Source of the DNA: Moesziomyces globuligerus
Lineage: Eukaryota; Basidiomycota; Ustilaginomycetes; Ustilaginales; Ustilaginaceae
Length of the DNA stretch: 64,000 bases
Direction of reading: 5' to 3'
Assembly: GCA_030849465.1 (NCBI GenBank)
Contig: JARVLF010000021.1
Span: 124,001 to 188,000 of the forward strand
The position numbers and the translations under genes are program-made. This document shows, in pieces, positions 1-9,776 of this stretch. Within the stretch, counting starts at the first letter, position 1. Each line of letters starts with the position of its first letter. A model generated the notes under the pieces. The model worked only from the letters and a program-made list of their open reading frames with translations, was not told where the DNA came from and did not search any database.

Positions 1-1697
1 GCAGCGCAATCGGGACGGGCGTGGGCTCTAGCGAGTCTTTCTCACGAGACTCGCCCAGCCTGTCAGCAAGCTACCAGGCTCTGTCGATAGCGGAGGAGAA
101 CGGGGTATCAGCATCCGCCACTGCTGCGCTGGGGACCGGCACGTCCGCATCTTCCAATCGGGCCGGACGAGCGCCATCTGTGGCTGAAAGCCTGACGAGC
201 CAGGCCTCCTCGTCTTCGCTGCGCTCCAATTACCTCAGTGCAGCCGAGCAGGCGCAGGCGATCCTGAACCACGACGCGCCGTATGCTTTGGATGGCCCGG
301 GCGGAACGAGCACATCTCTGGCCGCACAGCTGGCGGCGTACGGCGAAGCGCTGGCGCTCGAGAGAAAGCGAGCGGGTGACGCGCGCTCGGGACCTTCGCC
401 AAGTCTGAGCACGAGGGGAAGCAACGCAGCGCTACGGTCCAAGCTGCCGAGCGTGAGCGAGGACCAGTCGCCGTCACGCTCGGCGAGTCACAGTTCCAAC
501 GGCTTTGCGGTGGGTGAAGCGAGGACACCCAACTACCCGGCCACGGCGGCGCAGTCGTACAACCGGCGCGTGTCGCGTCGACCGCACAGCAGCGAGGGCC
601 GTCAGTCGCAGGAAACTGCGCAACGCAGCGTACCTGGACCCGTCCAGAGAACGGCCGAGCGCAGTTTTCCGCTGACCAGCCGCGGGCAGGATGGCGAGGC
701 ATCGCAGAGGGGCACGTGGCAACAGTCGGCCATGCTCGAACCGCACGGCCCGGGTGGTGACAGGCAGCCGGGCGTCTCGCCGAAGCTGGCGGGGGCAAGC
801 GGATTGGGCTCGCCGATGCACACGTCGCACGGCTGGACTTCCCACGAAGCGGCCAGCGAATCGCCAGCAGCACGTCAGGACTCGCGCGACGTTGCGCCCG
901 CCGTACCGCCAAAGGACCAGCGACGACGTCGACACGAGCCCGTCGTGCTGCACGGTGGCATTGAAGCGCTGCGTACCAAGCCGGATCCGGTGATGGATGC
1001 GGATGATCTGGACGAGGACGATCCGAAAACGCCCGTGCTCGGCGGCAACCGAAGCGTGCTGGACAAGTTTGCCACGTCGCCGCGGAGCCTGCATCGACAC
1101 AGCCCATCGATGCCGACGGAGCTGAGCTCATATGCAGCTGCTCGGCGCGAGCGCTCGCCGGCGGTGCTGTTGGGCGACAGCGGGAGCAGCACAGCGAGCT
1201 CGACGCCGCCGGTGCCGCCGCCGCGCAAGGAGTCGATCCATTCGAGCGAGCTGGGTGAGCTCGGCTCGCTCGGGCTGGAAGAGCCGTCTACGGCGACTGA
1301 GCGGCGGATGCTGACGCCGGACTCGGCGAGCTGGACCTCGCTGCGCAGTGGTGGTGAGGGCTATGAGGAAGGAGGCCGCGACAAGGGCGGGGGAGGAGGA
1401 GGAGGAGGAGGAGGAGGAGGAGGAGGAGGATCACTGGCGAGTCGGTGGGAGGGACTGCGGCGGCCGAGTCTCAATATGCTGCGCAGCGCCACGTCGTCGT
1501 CGCAGGCCTCGCAGACGCCGAGCCATGCGTCGTCTGGCGGGGCGGACGAGTACGGACACAGCCGCTGGTCGACCGACGAGACCGCAGCCGCGCGGGCCGA
1601 AGCGTTGGGCGGCGGAGGAGCGCAGCCAGCCGCGGGCAGCGGCAAGCGGCGGCTGGTGCGCACGCTGATCAATAAGGCGAAAGGCGCAGCCTCGTAG
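1..1697 (+). CDS. Ser-rich low-complexity protein, C-terminal part (5' truncated)
   Basis: The frame is already open at the left edge of the window and ends at TAG 1695-1697, so this is the C-terminal part (about 565 residues) of a longer protein. No ATG near the edge needs to be the start. The visible part is Ser/Ala/Gly/Arg-rich and looks disordered. It has proline-rich stretches of the SH3-ligand type (for example PPVPPPRK near 1205-1230), an acidic DADDLDEDD patch near 1000-1020, and a run of about 15 glycines encoded by a GGA repeat at about 1387-1430. It ends with a basic helix-like tail (RRLVRTLINKAKG). I do not recognise a catalytic domain. The SH3-ligand-like motifs and Ser density would suit a signalling or cytoskeletal scaffold, but this is inference only. 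Confidence 0.75.
   Translation, partial: SAIGTGVGSSESFSRDSPSLSASYQALSIAEENGVSASATAALGTGTSASSNRAGRAPSVAESLTSQASSSSLRSNYLSAAEQAQAILNHDAPYALDGPGGTSTSLAAQLAAYGEALALERKRAGDARSGPSPSLSTRGSNAALRSKLPSVSEDQSPSRSASHSSNGFAVGEARTPNYPATAAQSYNRRVSRRPHSSEGRQSQETAQRSVPGPVQRTAERSFPLTSRGQDGEASQRGTWQQSAMLEPHGPGGDRQPGVSPKLAGASGLGSPMHTSHGWTSHEAASESPAARQDSRDVAPAVPPKDQRRRRHEPVVLHGGIEALRTKPDPVMDADDLDEDDPKTPVLGGNRSVLDKFATSPRSLHRHSPSMPTELSSYAAARRERSPAVLLGDSGSSTASSTPPVPPPRKESIHSSELGELGSLGLEEPSTATERRMLTPDSASWTSLRSGGEGYEEGGRDKGGGGGGGGGGGGGGGSLASRWEGLRRPSLNMLRSATSSSQASQTPSHASSGGADEYGHSRWSTDETAAARAEALGGGGAQPAAGSGKRRLVRTLINKAKGAAS
1387..1431. repeat. (GGA)n trinucleotide tract
   Basis: A near-perfect GGA repeat of about 13-14 copies inside the Ser-rich gene, encoding polyglycine. 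Such in-frame triplet tracts are likely length-polymorphic between strains. Confidence 0.9.
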
Positions 1698-2049
1698 CGC
1701 GCATGCTGTGGGCTGAGCATGTTTGCAAATACCATGATACCCTTTTTGCACCTTGCGAGCCAGAGTCGGTGTTGTAGCCTCGACCAGCTAAAGAAAGCGG
1801 GGGAAGGGATGGCGAGAGAAGAAGGTCGGGTCGAGTGGAGGGCACGGGCCAGGCGTGTCGCGTAGAACAACGAGGCTCATGCATCGCGTTTGAGCGCGCG
1901 GGGTGGAGGCAAGGCAAGCGTTGGACCGAGAGAGCCAAGGTGGGGAATTGGGTGCGAGGTTGGGCCACGAGAGAAGGTGGACAGATTGTTGTGGATGGGC
2001 GTGGCTGTACTCGTTCCACCATCAACGCTTCGGACTTGGGTTTGCAACG
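1698..2049. other. Intergenic region, 352 bp
   Basis: It lies between the Ser-rich gene and the peroxiredoxin start and should hold the 3' UTR of the former and the promoter and leader of the latter. I see no RNA gene, repeat or convincing small reading frame. Confidence 0.6.
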
Positions 2050-2733
2050 ATGAGTGACGCTCCACGACGTAGTGCACGCAACGCCGGCAAGCCTGCGCCT
2101 GCCTCTGCCGCTGCACCTGCTGCGCCTGCTGCGGCTGGTGGTGGTAAGCGCAAAGCAGCTGATTCGGAAGCGGCGGGAGAAAAGAAGGCCAAACCGGCAG
2201 CTGGCGCCAAGCCCAGTGCGAACGGCATTCTCAAGCTGGGCGATGCGCTACCCGAGCTGACGCTCAAGACGGATACCAACGCCGACCTGGAGCTCTCGAG
2301 CCTCAAAGACGCCGTCATCTTCTCGTAAGCCTCCATCGCCTCCCGGACCTTGTTGGACCTTTCAGACTAACCTTGTATATCTGGCTTTTGGTTGGGGGGT
2401 TGTAGGTATCCAAAGGCGAATACGGGCGGATGTACGACGCAGGCCAAGCTGTTCCGCGACACGCACGACGAGTTTGTCGCAGCCAAGTACGAGGTCTACG
2501 GACTGTCCAACGACTCTCCCACGACGTTGGCATCCTGGAAGGCAAAGTACGACTTGCCCTATACGCTCATCTCGGATCCAAAGCGGGAGCTCATCAAACG
2601 ACTCACGGGATCAGCGGACAAGACGCGCCGAAGCCACTTTGTCGTCCAGCACGCCAAACTCGCCATGCTCCAACTCTCGGTCAAACCCGCAGAGAGCGCC
2701 CCCGCCACCCTCGCCTTTGTCCAGAACAACTAA
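2050..2733 (+). CDS. Peroxiredoxin, Dot5/PrxQ (BCP) type, 1-Cys
   Basis: Exons 2050-2324 and 2406-2733, with an 81-bp intron (GTAAGC...GTAG), give 200 residues. Splicing joins VIFS to YPKANTGGCTTQA, which restores the peroxiredoxin active-site signature PxxxTxxC with peroxidatic Cys101. The N-terminal ~60 residues are Ala/Lys-rich with basic KRK and KKAK clusters, like the nuclear extension of yeast Dot5. The thioredoxin fold follows (DLELSSLKD, GLSNDSP, YTLISDP). There is no Cys five residues after Cys101 and none further on, so the usual PrxQ resolving cysteine is missing. The expected role is thiol-dependent reduction of peroxides in the nucleus. The gene is convergent with the next one, with only 58 bp between the stops. 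Family assignment is firm; nuclear location is inferred. Confidence 0.9.
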
Positions 2734-2791
2734 GTCCCCCCACACCGCCGAACCCGAGATGCTAGACATGGTTTTGACTTGTCGACTTGAT

Positions 2792-4423
2792 TCACTTGAG
2801 CTTGAGTGCGTAGCCGTCTCGAAGCGGTGTGATGCGCGTGCAGAGCGTCTCGCCATAGTGCGCACTCACATACCGCCCAAGCCTCGCATCCGCCTCTGCC
2901 TCACCCAGCGGCGCAGTAGGCTTGTCCCAGTCATCCGGCGTCTCAACGACCGCCTCGCGAGTAGAGGTGGAGGGGGGTAGGAGGTCGGGTTGAAGCATGA
3001 GCAGGTTGGCGAGGTACGAGGCGTGTGCAGTTGGAAGCTCGCCTGGTGGTGGGTCGAGGCAAGGCTGCAGGGCGCGTGCGAGCGAGGTCGAGATCGGCAG
3101 ATACATGTACGCCTTCCTTGCGACTGCCCACGCACCAGTCCGAAGCGTAGCAACAGCTTGTAGCACCAACATCCTCTGCCACCCATCGACCTTGTAACCG
3201 TCGTCGGGGCGCAGGAGGCTGGTGAGTGCTAGCGGATTGGTATCGCGCAGCGCCGCGTACACTTTATCGCACCATGCTACGTGCGCCTCGATCGGCTCGA
3301 ACATCGCTAGCACCTGTAGCCTGAGCGATCTGTACTCGCGCAGACCTCGGTGCAGTGCGCCCACATCGTGCGAAGCGTCGGCGGCGTATTGGCCCAACCT
3401 GACCGCGCGTCCGGACAGACACAGCACATACAGCAGGTAGAGCGAAACCACTCTCCGCCTCCCGCCCTCCCCCGTCGCCAGTCCAAGTCGCTCGCTAAGC
3501 TGTCTGACGTCTCGGTGCTCCTGGGGAGTCTCGTGGACTGTTGGGTAGAGCTCTAGAACGAGCCGCGGGAGGGTGGCTGCGAGCTGGGGCACGTCGGCAC
3601 ACGCGAGCGCAAGGTGGGTCGAGAGCTCGTACACCTCGACTGCAAACGCGTCGATGCGCTTGCTGGCGACGACGGCTTCGCGCAGCTTACGCACCTGCAG
3701 CAGGAGCTGCTGCAATTCGACCTCGGCTGGCCTCGACGTCGCCCCATCCCCCGCTGCCGCAGCTGCACCCAGGTAGGTTGCCGAGTCCAACACTCCGAGT
3801 GCCGAAGGCGTGTCGATAAGTGGCAGCACGCGCGAGGTGAGACGGTGCGAGATGTAGCTGCGCAGTTCGTCCTGTACCGAGTGGATGGTGAGGTCCATGC
3901 TGCCCTGTGACGAGAGCTCGGTGCTGATGCTCGCCGACGCGTCCAGCCCGCGCGAGGGCGAGGCGAGCAGCGCAAGCCGTTCCAGCCTCTGGCCACCCAC
4001 CGGCCGCGAGGCATCGCGAACCTGCAGCCCATCGCTGCGCACGCGGCCGGCCGCATGCAGAGACGCAGACCCCAGCGAAGCCGTCAGCGCACTCATACCG
4101 TCCGAGTCAGACGAAGCTGGAGGTCGTGGTCGTGGTGGTTGCGGTGAGCGGGAAGCCCAGCGAGAATCAGACGTCCCCATAGAAGTAGGTGCGCAAGAGG
4201 ACGGCTTCGAGGCGGGTGTCGGCCCGTGCGCTGGCGTGCTCCAGGTTGCGGAAGCGGAAGAGGAGGACGACGAGGCCGAGGCCGCCCACCGGCTGTGCTC
4301 GGCACCGCACTTCGACGGAGCGCTGCTGGCGTTCGACGTGGCAGGCGCACGAGAGGACTGCGCGCCGCGCAGATGCGCTACGCGCGAGCTAGTCCATCTG
4401 CCCTGCTGCTGCTGCTCCGCCAT
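2792..4423 (-). CDS. SAC3/GANP-domain-like protein (tentative)
   Basis: Single exon, 543 residues from the ATG at 4423 (MAEQQQQG). An in-frame ATG at 4630 exists, but it would overlap the start of the divergent PTPA gene at 4617, so the internal start is preferred. The N-terminal ~160 residues are Ser/Pro/Ala-rich and disordered. The C-terminal ~350 residues are helical. They contain a pattern resembling the SAC3/GANP/THP3 fold: a stretch ending in LPRLVLELY, then VVSLYLLYVL, then KVYAALRDTNPLALTSLL followed by a helix with VLQAVATLR and a tail AYMYLPISTSLARAL. If correct, it belongs to the SAC3D1/THP3 group, whose members act in mRNP export, transcription or spindle function. It could also be another PCI-like helical protein. 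The call rests on motif pattern only. Confidence 0.55.
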   Translation of the reverse strand: MAEQQQQGRWTSSRVAHLRGAQSSRAPATSNASSAPSKCGAEHSRWAASASSSSSSASATWSTPAHGPTPASKPSSCAPTSMGTSDSRWASRSPQPPRPRPPASSDSDGMSALTASLGSASLHAAGRVRSDGLQVRDASRPVGGQRLERLALLASPSRGLDASASISTELSSQGSMDLTIHSVQDELRSYISHRLTSRVLPLIDTPSALGVLDSATYLGAAAAAGDGATSRPAEVELQQLLLQVRKLREAVVASKRIDAFAVEVYELSTHLALACADVPQLAATLPRLVLELYPTVHETPQEHRDVRQLSERLGLATGEGGRRRVVSLYLLYVLCLSGRAVRLGQYAADASHDVGALHRGLREYRSLRLQVLAMFEPIEAHVAWCDKVYAALRDTNPLALTSLLRPDDGYKVDGWQRMLVLQAVATLRTGAWAVARKAYMYLPISTSLARALQPCLDPPPGELPTAHASYLANLLMLQPDLLPPSTSTREAVVETPDDWDKPTAPLGEAEADARLGRYVSAHYGETLCTRITPLRDGYALKLK

Positions 4424-4616
4424 GCTGGTGGTGGTGGTGGTGTGGTGGAGCGAGGTCGAGCGAGGTTCGCTGGAGGGTGCTGGGTCGACGCTGTGCTGGC
4501 GGCCAAGAAAACCTCCACACAAAGCCAGCTCTCGAGGCCTTTTGGACCCTGAAGGCCGCCTCGCTTCTCTCTTCCACCACTCGCCACAAGCTCTTCGCCA
4601 TCGTCTGCCTGCCACG
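4424..4616. promoter_or_regulatory. Short divergent promoter
   Basis: Only 193 bp separate the start codons of the SAC3-like gene (minus) and the PTPA gene (plus), so both must be driven from a compact bidirectional promoter. I see no clear TATA box. A GTGGTGGTGGTGGTGTGGTGG-like purine-rich stretch lies next to the minus-strand start. Confidence 0.5.
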
Positions 4617-6140
4617 ATGCCGATGATCACGCCAGCCCTACGTCGGGCTCAAGCCACCGCCTCCGCTTCCGCTTCAGCTTCCGCCTCCACCTCCGCGCCT
4701 GGGCTTGCGGCTGCCACGGCATCCACTGCGACGCTGGCCTCGCAGACGCTTCCTCCGCTTGCCGCGATTGCGCACGATGCGGCAACGCTGGCACGGGTCA
4801 CGGAGCCGGTCAAACGGATCACGTCTGAGCACGACGTCGAGGCATGGAAGCGATCGCGCGCCTATGCGATCTACACGCTCTTCGTACAGCGCCTCTCGGA
4901 AGCGTGCGTCGGCAAGCCCACGCGTCTCGCTCCGCCTCCTCGGCCATCTGCTGCTGCGGAAGCCACGGCGCCCAAGGGGCCCAAGGATCGACTCGTTGCC
5001 ATGCTCTACGAGCTCGACGGCTGGACGAGCGAGATCACTCCGCACGCCAAGCCGCAGCGGTTCGGCAACCTCGCTTTCCGCGACTGGGGCGCGCGCCTTG
5101 CACAACGCATCGACCAGCTCCACGCCGCGCTCCTGCCCGCGCATCTGGTAGCGTTCGTGCCCGAACTCAGCGCGTATCTGCTCGAGGCGTTTGGCAGCTT
5201 CACGCGCATCGACTACGGCAGTGGCCACGAACTCGCCTTCGCCATCTGGCTGTGTACGCTCTACCGACTCGGATTCTTCGCCGAGACGGACGACGAGGTG
5301 AGCGAGGTGGCGGATGTCGAGGTGGACGAGGTGTTGGCACTCGAGATCTTTCCGCTCTATCTGCTCGTCGTGTGGCGGCTGCAGGATCGGTATGGTCTCG
5401 AGCCTGCAGGCTCGCACGGAGTTTGGGGGTTGGACGACTTCCATTTCCTGCCGTATGTGTTTGGAGCAGCTCAACTGCGAAACCAGTCTGCACTTCGTCC
5501 GAGTCAGATCGTCGCTGCTTCCTCGCACCCTCGGATCCTCGACGAACAGCTTGGCGAGGCGCGCGATCCGGCATCGTTGATCTCGACTGCACTTGAAGTG
5601 CCCGGCTCGTTACTGGTGGGGGAGGGGGCTGAGGGGGGTGGGGTGGTGGTGCCGAATCTGTATCTGAGTTCGTTGCTGCGCATTGCGGTGCTGAAGCGCG
5701 GGCCGTTTCACGAACACAGCCCGCTGCTGCACGACATTGCCTCGACCGTGCCCAACTGGATCAAGCTGCACGCGGGCATGCTCAAGATGTACGCTGCAGA
5801 GTGCCTGTCCAAGAAGGTCGTGGTGCAGCATGTGCCCTTTGGCAACGTCGCGCTCGTGTGGGAGCCCAGCACGCAGCTGGCCACGAGCCTACCCACGCCC
5901 ATGCCCGCAAGGACACATGCCATCGGTGGACTCCACGGCAATCTAGGCAGCTTGGGCATTCCCACCACAAGACACCTCCCGACCACATCCACACAGGGTC
6001 CAACATCTCCTGCAGCCGCAAGACTAGGCCACGCTCTGAGACTACCCCCACCCCGCGCCCCACCAGCTACCGCTCCAAGTGCCGCCTCAACCACACTGAG
6101 CACAAGTGACCCGCGCCACGACCAACCTCCCCCGTCCTGA
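4617..6140 (+). CDS. Serine/threonine-protein phosphatase 2A activator (PTPA/RRD)
   Basis: Single exon, 507 residues. All hallmark PTPA motifs are present in order: FGNLAFRDW (~149), YGSGHE (~200), GVWGLDDFHFLPY (~268), EHSPLLHDI and GMLKMYAAECL with VVQHVPFG near residues 360-410. PTPA (yeast Rrd1/Rrd2) activates PP2A-family catalytic subunits and has peptidyl-prolyl isomerase activity. An Ala/Ser repeat precedes the core, and a disordered Pro/Thr/Ser tail of about 90 residues follows it, making the protein longer than the ~330-400 residues typical of the family. The start is at ATG 4617, 193 bp from the divergent neighbour. A PPZ-type phosphatase is encoded at the far end of the window, but PTPA's known partners are PP2A-like enzymes. 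Confidence 0.93.
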   Translation: MPMITPALRRAQATASASASASASTSAPGLAAATASTATLASQTLPPLAAIAHDAATLARVTEPVKRITSEHDVEAWKRSRAYAIYTLFVQRLSEACVGKPTRLAPPPRPSAAAEATAPKGPKDRLVAMLYELDGWTSEITPHAKPQRFGNLAFRDWGARLAQRIDQLHAALLPAHLVAFVPELSAYLLEAFGSFTRIDYGSGHELAFAIWLCTLYRLGFFAETDDEVSEVADVEVDEVLALEIFPLYLLVVWRLQDRYGLEPAGSHGVWGLDDFHFLPYVFGAAQLRNQSALRPSQIVAASSHPRILDEQLGEARDPASLISTALEVPGSLLVGEGAEGGGVVVPNLYLSSLLRIAVLKRGPFHEHSPLLHDIASTVPNWIKLHAGMLKMYAAECLSKKVVVQHVPFGNVALVWEPSTQLATSLPTPMPARTHAIGGLHGNLGSLGIPTTRHLPTTSTQGPTSPAAARLGHALRLPPPRAPPATAPSAASTTLSTSDPRHDQPPPS

Positions 6141-6278
6141 CACATGCTCCTTGCATCACCGCTCTCCGCTCACAGTGAAAGCCGCATTGAGCAAAAGAAC
6201 CAGAAAAAGAGTGACGGATTGGGAGAGCTAGAATTACACAAAGAGATGGTACAAGAGGACGGCAAAGGAGCTGGGCGA

Positions 6279-7070
6279 TCACGCGCCTCTGCGGAGGGTG
6301 ATCTTCATGCTGGAGCGGGCTGCGGCGGGTGGGCCGGCGGCGTCGTTGGGATGATCTTTGGGTGTGGCTTCGGCTCGGCCTGGAGCGGGTTCGGGCGAGG
6401 CGGACTCGGTGTACTGCCTGAGGCGTTCTGCGCGGTCGCCGGCGGCGGGTGCGGGTGCGAACGACTGGGGCGAGTGGGCGCGGTCGTACGGCTGCGAGGG
6501 CGCATAGGCGCGAGCGTGGAGATGGGCGGGAGGATGCGCGTGGGCGTGCGAGCGCGGCGGCGGCGGCGGATAGTCGTCGTACACGTAGGCCTGTCGGGAG
6601 CCTGGTGGTGCTGCGGCCGACGCGTGCGCGGGAGCGCGGTAGGCGGCGCTCGAGCTCGAAGCGGGCGGGTAGGGCGCATAGTCAGCATGCGCGCGTGCGG
6701 ATGCGGATTCGGCGTGCACGGCGGGGGAGCGATACGGATCGTCTCGGCGCGCGTCTTGGAGCGGAGCATCGTAGTGGTGAGCGGATGCAGGCGGAGGTGG
6801 ATAGGGCGCGATCGAGGGGGTGGCCTGCGACTCGGCGTCGAGGCGTTCGTAGAGGATGGCGCGCTCGAGGCGCATGCGCTGGATGTTGCGCTTGATGCGC
6901 AGCGTCTTGAGATGCAGCTTGTCGTTCTCCATTTCGATCTCGCGCACCTTTTTCTTGAGCTCCTTGTACTTGAGCCGGTACTTGGCGGCGTCGCCCTGGA
7001 TGGCCACGGTCGACGAGTACGCCTTGGACTTGGTCTTGACCGGCTGCGTCGCCGGGGTTGGGGCCGACAT
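6279..7070 (-). CDS. Coiled-coil protein, INO80 complex subunit F-like (tentative)
   Basis: Single exon, 263 residues. Residues ~28-80 form a dense basic/leucine-heptad helix (KYRLKYKELKKKVREIEMEN continuing into RIKRNIQRMRLERAILYERL), the type of segment found in INO80F/TFPT-like and similar chromatin-complex subunits. The remaining ~180 residues are Pro/Ala/Tyr/His-rich and disordered, ending in a short basic MKITLRRGA. The gene is convergent with PTPA (138 bp apart) and divergent from threonyl-tRNA synthetase. The coiled coil is clear; the INO80 assignment is inference and a generic coiled-coil regulator is equally possible. Confidence 0.6.
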   Translation of the reverse strand: MSAPTPATQPVKTKSKAYSSTVAIQGDAAKYRLKYKELKKKVREIEMENDKLHLKTLRIKRNIQRMRLERAILYERLDAESQATPSIAPYPPPPASAHHYDAPLQDARRDDPYRSPAVHAESASARAHADYAPYPPASSSSAAYRAPAHASAAAPPGSRQAYVYDDYPPPPPRSHAHAHPPAHLHARAYAPSQPYDRAHSPQSFAPAPAAGDRAERLRQYTESASPEPAPGRAEATPKDHPNDAAGPPAAARSSMKITLRRGA

Positions 7071-7475
7071 GGTTTCTCTGGCTAACGGGTTGTCGGAAGA
7101 TGATGGTGATGATGATGATGAGCGAGTTGACAGGTGGCAGAGTGGCAGCCAAGCACTTCGAATTGGTCGGTGCGGAAGACCCGACTCGCTCGAGTGGAGT
7201 CACGTGCAGCAGCGGAGGTGGGCTGCGCAGGAGGAATTGTGAATGTCCAGAAAAAAAGCGCGGCAGCACAGCGCAGTCTGGCTGGCAAAAGGCGCTCGGA
7301 ATCTGACTCGAAAATTTAGTGCGCTGCGCTGCGCTGCACTGCAACTGGGCTGCACTCACAGTGTGACTGCGCTCTGACCTTCGATTCGCATTCCAACACC
7401 TCCTCGCCGCGCACACGACTCGACTCCCAACCCTCTCCACCACCATCACCCACCATCGGCGAGGACAAGCCCACC
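7071..7475. promoter_or_regulatory. Divergent promoter region, 405 bp
   Basis: Shared upstream region of the INO80F-like gene (minus) and threonyl-tRNA synthetase (plus). It holds a short GAT/ATG run at about 7098-7121 and a GCTGC-rich stretch at about 7321-7355. No gene is visible. Confidence 0.45.
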
Positions 7476-7583
7476 ATGTCGTCGTCTGCACCTCATCCCG
7501 TCGAATCGTCGGCTCAGCCCGCCGACCCCGTCCAAAACCTCACCGAGGCCGCCCAGAATGTCGACCTGAACGCCAAACCCAAC

Positions 7584-7651
<68 letters not shown>

Positions 7652-9776
7652 AAAAGGCGAGAAGAAGCCCAAGGCCAAGAAGGAGGGCGCAGATGCGGGG
7701 CCCAAGGCTCCGCTCGAGTTCACGCCCAAGCCCGCCTACTTTGACCACCGCATCGCCATGTTCGAGAAGCTCAAGGCGGAGCAGGACGCCGAGTTCGCCG
7801 CCAAGCCGCGCCAAGCCATCTCGGTCACCATGCCCGACGGCTCGAAGCGCGAGGGCACCTCGTTCGAGACCTCGCCCATGGACATCGCCAAGGCCATCTC
7901 AAAGTCGCTCTCGGAGCGCATCGTCATCTCCAAGGTCGACGACGCGCTCTGGGACCTCGAGCGCCCGCTCGAGGCCGACTGCCGCCTCGAGCTCTTTGAC
8001 TTTGACTCGCCCGAGGGCAAGCGCGTCTTCTGGCACTCGTCGGCGCACGTGCTCGGCGAGGCGTGCGAGAAGCACTACGGCTGCCACCTCTGCATCGGCC
8101 CCCCCACCGACGAGGGCTTCTTCTACGAGATGGCCATGGGCGATTCGGGCGAGCGCATGATCACCCAGTCCGACTTTGGCGCGCTCGAGACGCTCATCAA
8201 GACGGCCACCAAGGAGAAGCAGAAGTTCGAGCGCCTCGTCGTCTCCAAGCAGCAGCTCCTCGACATGTTCCACTACAACAAGTACAAGACGCACATCATC
8301 CAGTCCAAGATCCCCGACGGCACCTCCACCACCGTCTACCGCTGCGGGCCCATGATCGACCTCTGCGTCGGCCCGCACATCCCGCACACCGGCCGCATCA
8401 AGGCCATGACCGTGCTCAAGAACTCGGCCTCGTACTTCCTCGGCGACCAGGCCAACGACTCGCTCCAGCGCCTCTACGGCATCTCGTTCCCCGACGCAAA
8501 GCAGATGTCCGAGTACAAGCAGTTCCTCCTCGAGGCGGCCAAGCGCGACCACCGCAAGATCGGCAAGGAGCAGGAGCTCTTTATGTTCCACGAGCTCTCG
8601 CCCGGCTCGTGCTTCTGGCTCCCGCACGGCGCGCGCATCTACAACACGCTCCAGGACTACATCAAGTCCGAGTACCGCCAGCGCGGCTTTGACGAGGTCA
8701 TCACGCCCAACATGTACAACTCGAAGCTGTGGCAGACCTCGGGCCACTGGCAGAACTACAAGGACGACATGTTTGCGCTCGGCGTCGACAAGGAGACGTT
8801 TGCGCTCAAGCCCATGAACTGCCCCGGCCACTGCCTCATGTTCGCCTCGCGCGATCGCTCGTACAAGGAGCTGCCGCTGCGTCTCGCCGACTTTGGCGTC
8901 ATCCACCGCAACGAAGCGTCGGGTGCGCTGAGCGGCCTCACGCGCGTGAGGCGCTTCTGCCAGGACGACGCGCACATCTTCTGCATGTCGAGCCAGATCG
9001 AACAGGAGATGGCGGGCTGCTTCGACTTCCTCCAGCGCGTCTACGGTCTGTTTGGATTCACGTTCAAGCTCGAGCTCTCGACGAGGCCGGACAAGTTCCT
9101 GGGCGATGTGGCGACGTGGGATGCGGCCGAGAAGAGGTTGGCGGCGGCGCTGGACAAATTTGTGCCGGGCAAGTGGGAGCTCAACCCGGGCGACGGTGCG
9201 TTCTACGGACCCAAGATCGACATTACCATCTCGGATGCGATGCGTCGTCACCACCAGTGCGCGACGATCCAGCTCGACTTCCAGCTGCCGCAGCAGTTTA
9301 AGCTCGAGTTCCGCACCGCCGTCTCGCAGGGCGGCGAGACGCAGGCCGAGCGACCCGTGATGATCCACCGTGCCATCGTCGGCTCGCTCGAGCGCTTCAT
9401 CGCCATCCTCACCGAGCACTTTGCGGGCAAGTGGCCGTTCTGGCTCAGCCCTCGTCAGGTCCTCGTCGTCCCCGTCACCGCTTCCGTGTTCGACTACGCA
9501 AAGCAGGTGCAGCAGCAGCTTTGGGACCACGGCTTCTACGCCGATGTCGATCTGTCCGACAACACGCTCCCCAAGAAGGTCAGGAACGGCGAGATCGCCC
9601 AGTACAACTTTGTCTTTGTCGTCGGCCACGAGGAGATGCAGACGCAGAGCGTCAACATCCGCAACAGGGACGACGTCAACCAGAAGGGCAAGGCAGAGAC
9701 CATCGCCCTCGACAAGACCATCCAGCTCCTCACCAGCCTCAAGGCCGAACGCAGGCTCGAGAACAAGCTGGTTTAG
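7476..9776 (+). CDS. THS1: Threonyl-tRNA synthetase
   Basis: Single exon, 766 residues, with the full class II ThrRS architecture. A disordered N-terminus carries a polyQ run (~residues 37-58). A TGS domain (~105-170) follows, then the second additional domain with the HxxxH editing motif (His187/His191 in HSSAHV). The catalytic core has MNCPGHC around 447-453, motif 2 with Arg478 (VIHRNEASG), and motif 3 in [17 protein letters not shown]. The C-terminal anticodon-binding domain runs from about 665 ([10 protein letters not shown]) to the end. It charges tRNA-Thr. There is no clear mitochondrial presequence, so the main product is presumably cytosolic; an alternative upstream start giving a mitochondrial form cannot be excluded. 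The polyQ insert is not part of the family core. Confidence 0.97.
7584..7650. repeat. CAG repeat (polyQ) in ThrRS
   Basis: About 22 CAG codons interrupted by one AAG near the 5' end of the ThrRS gene, encoding an N-terminal glutamine tract. Confidence 0.95.
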
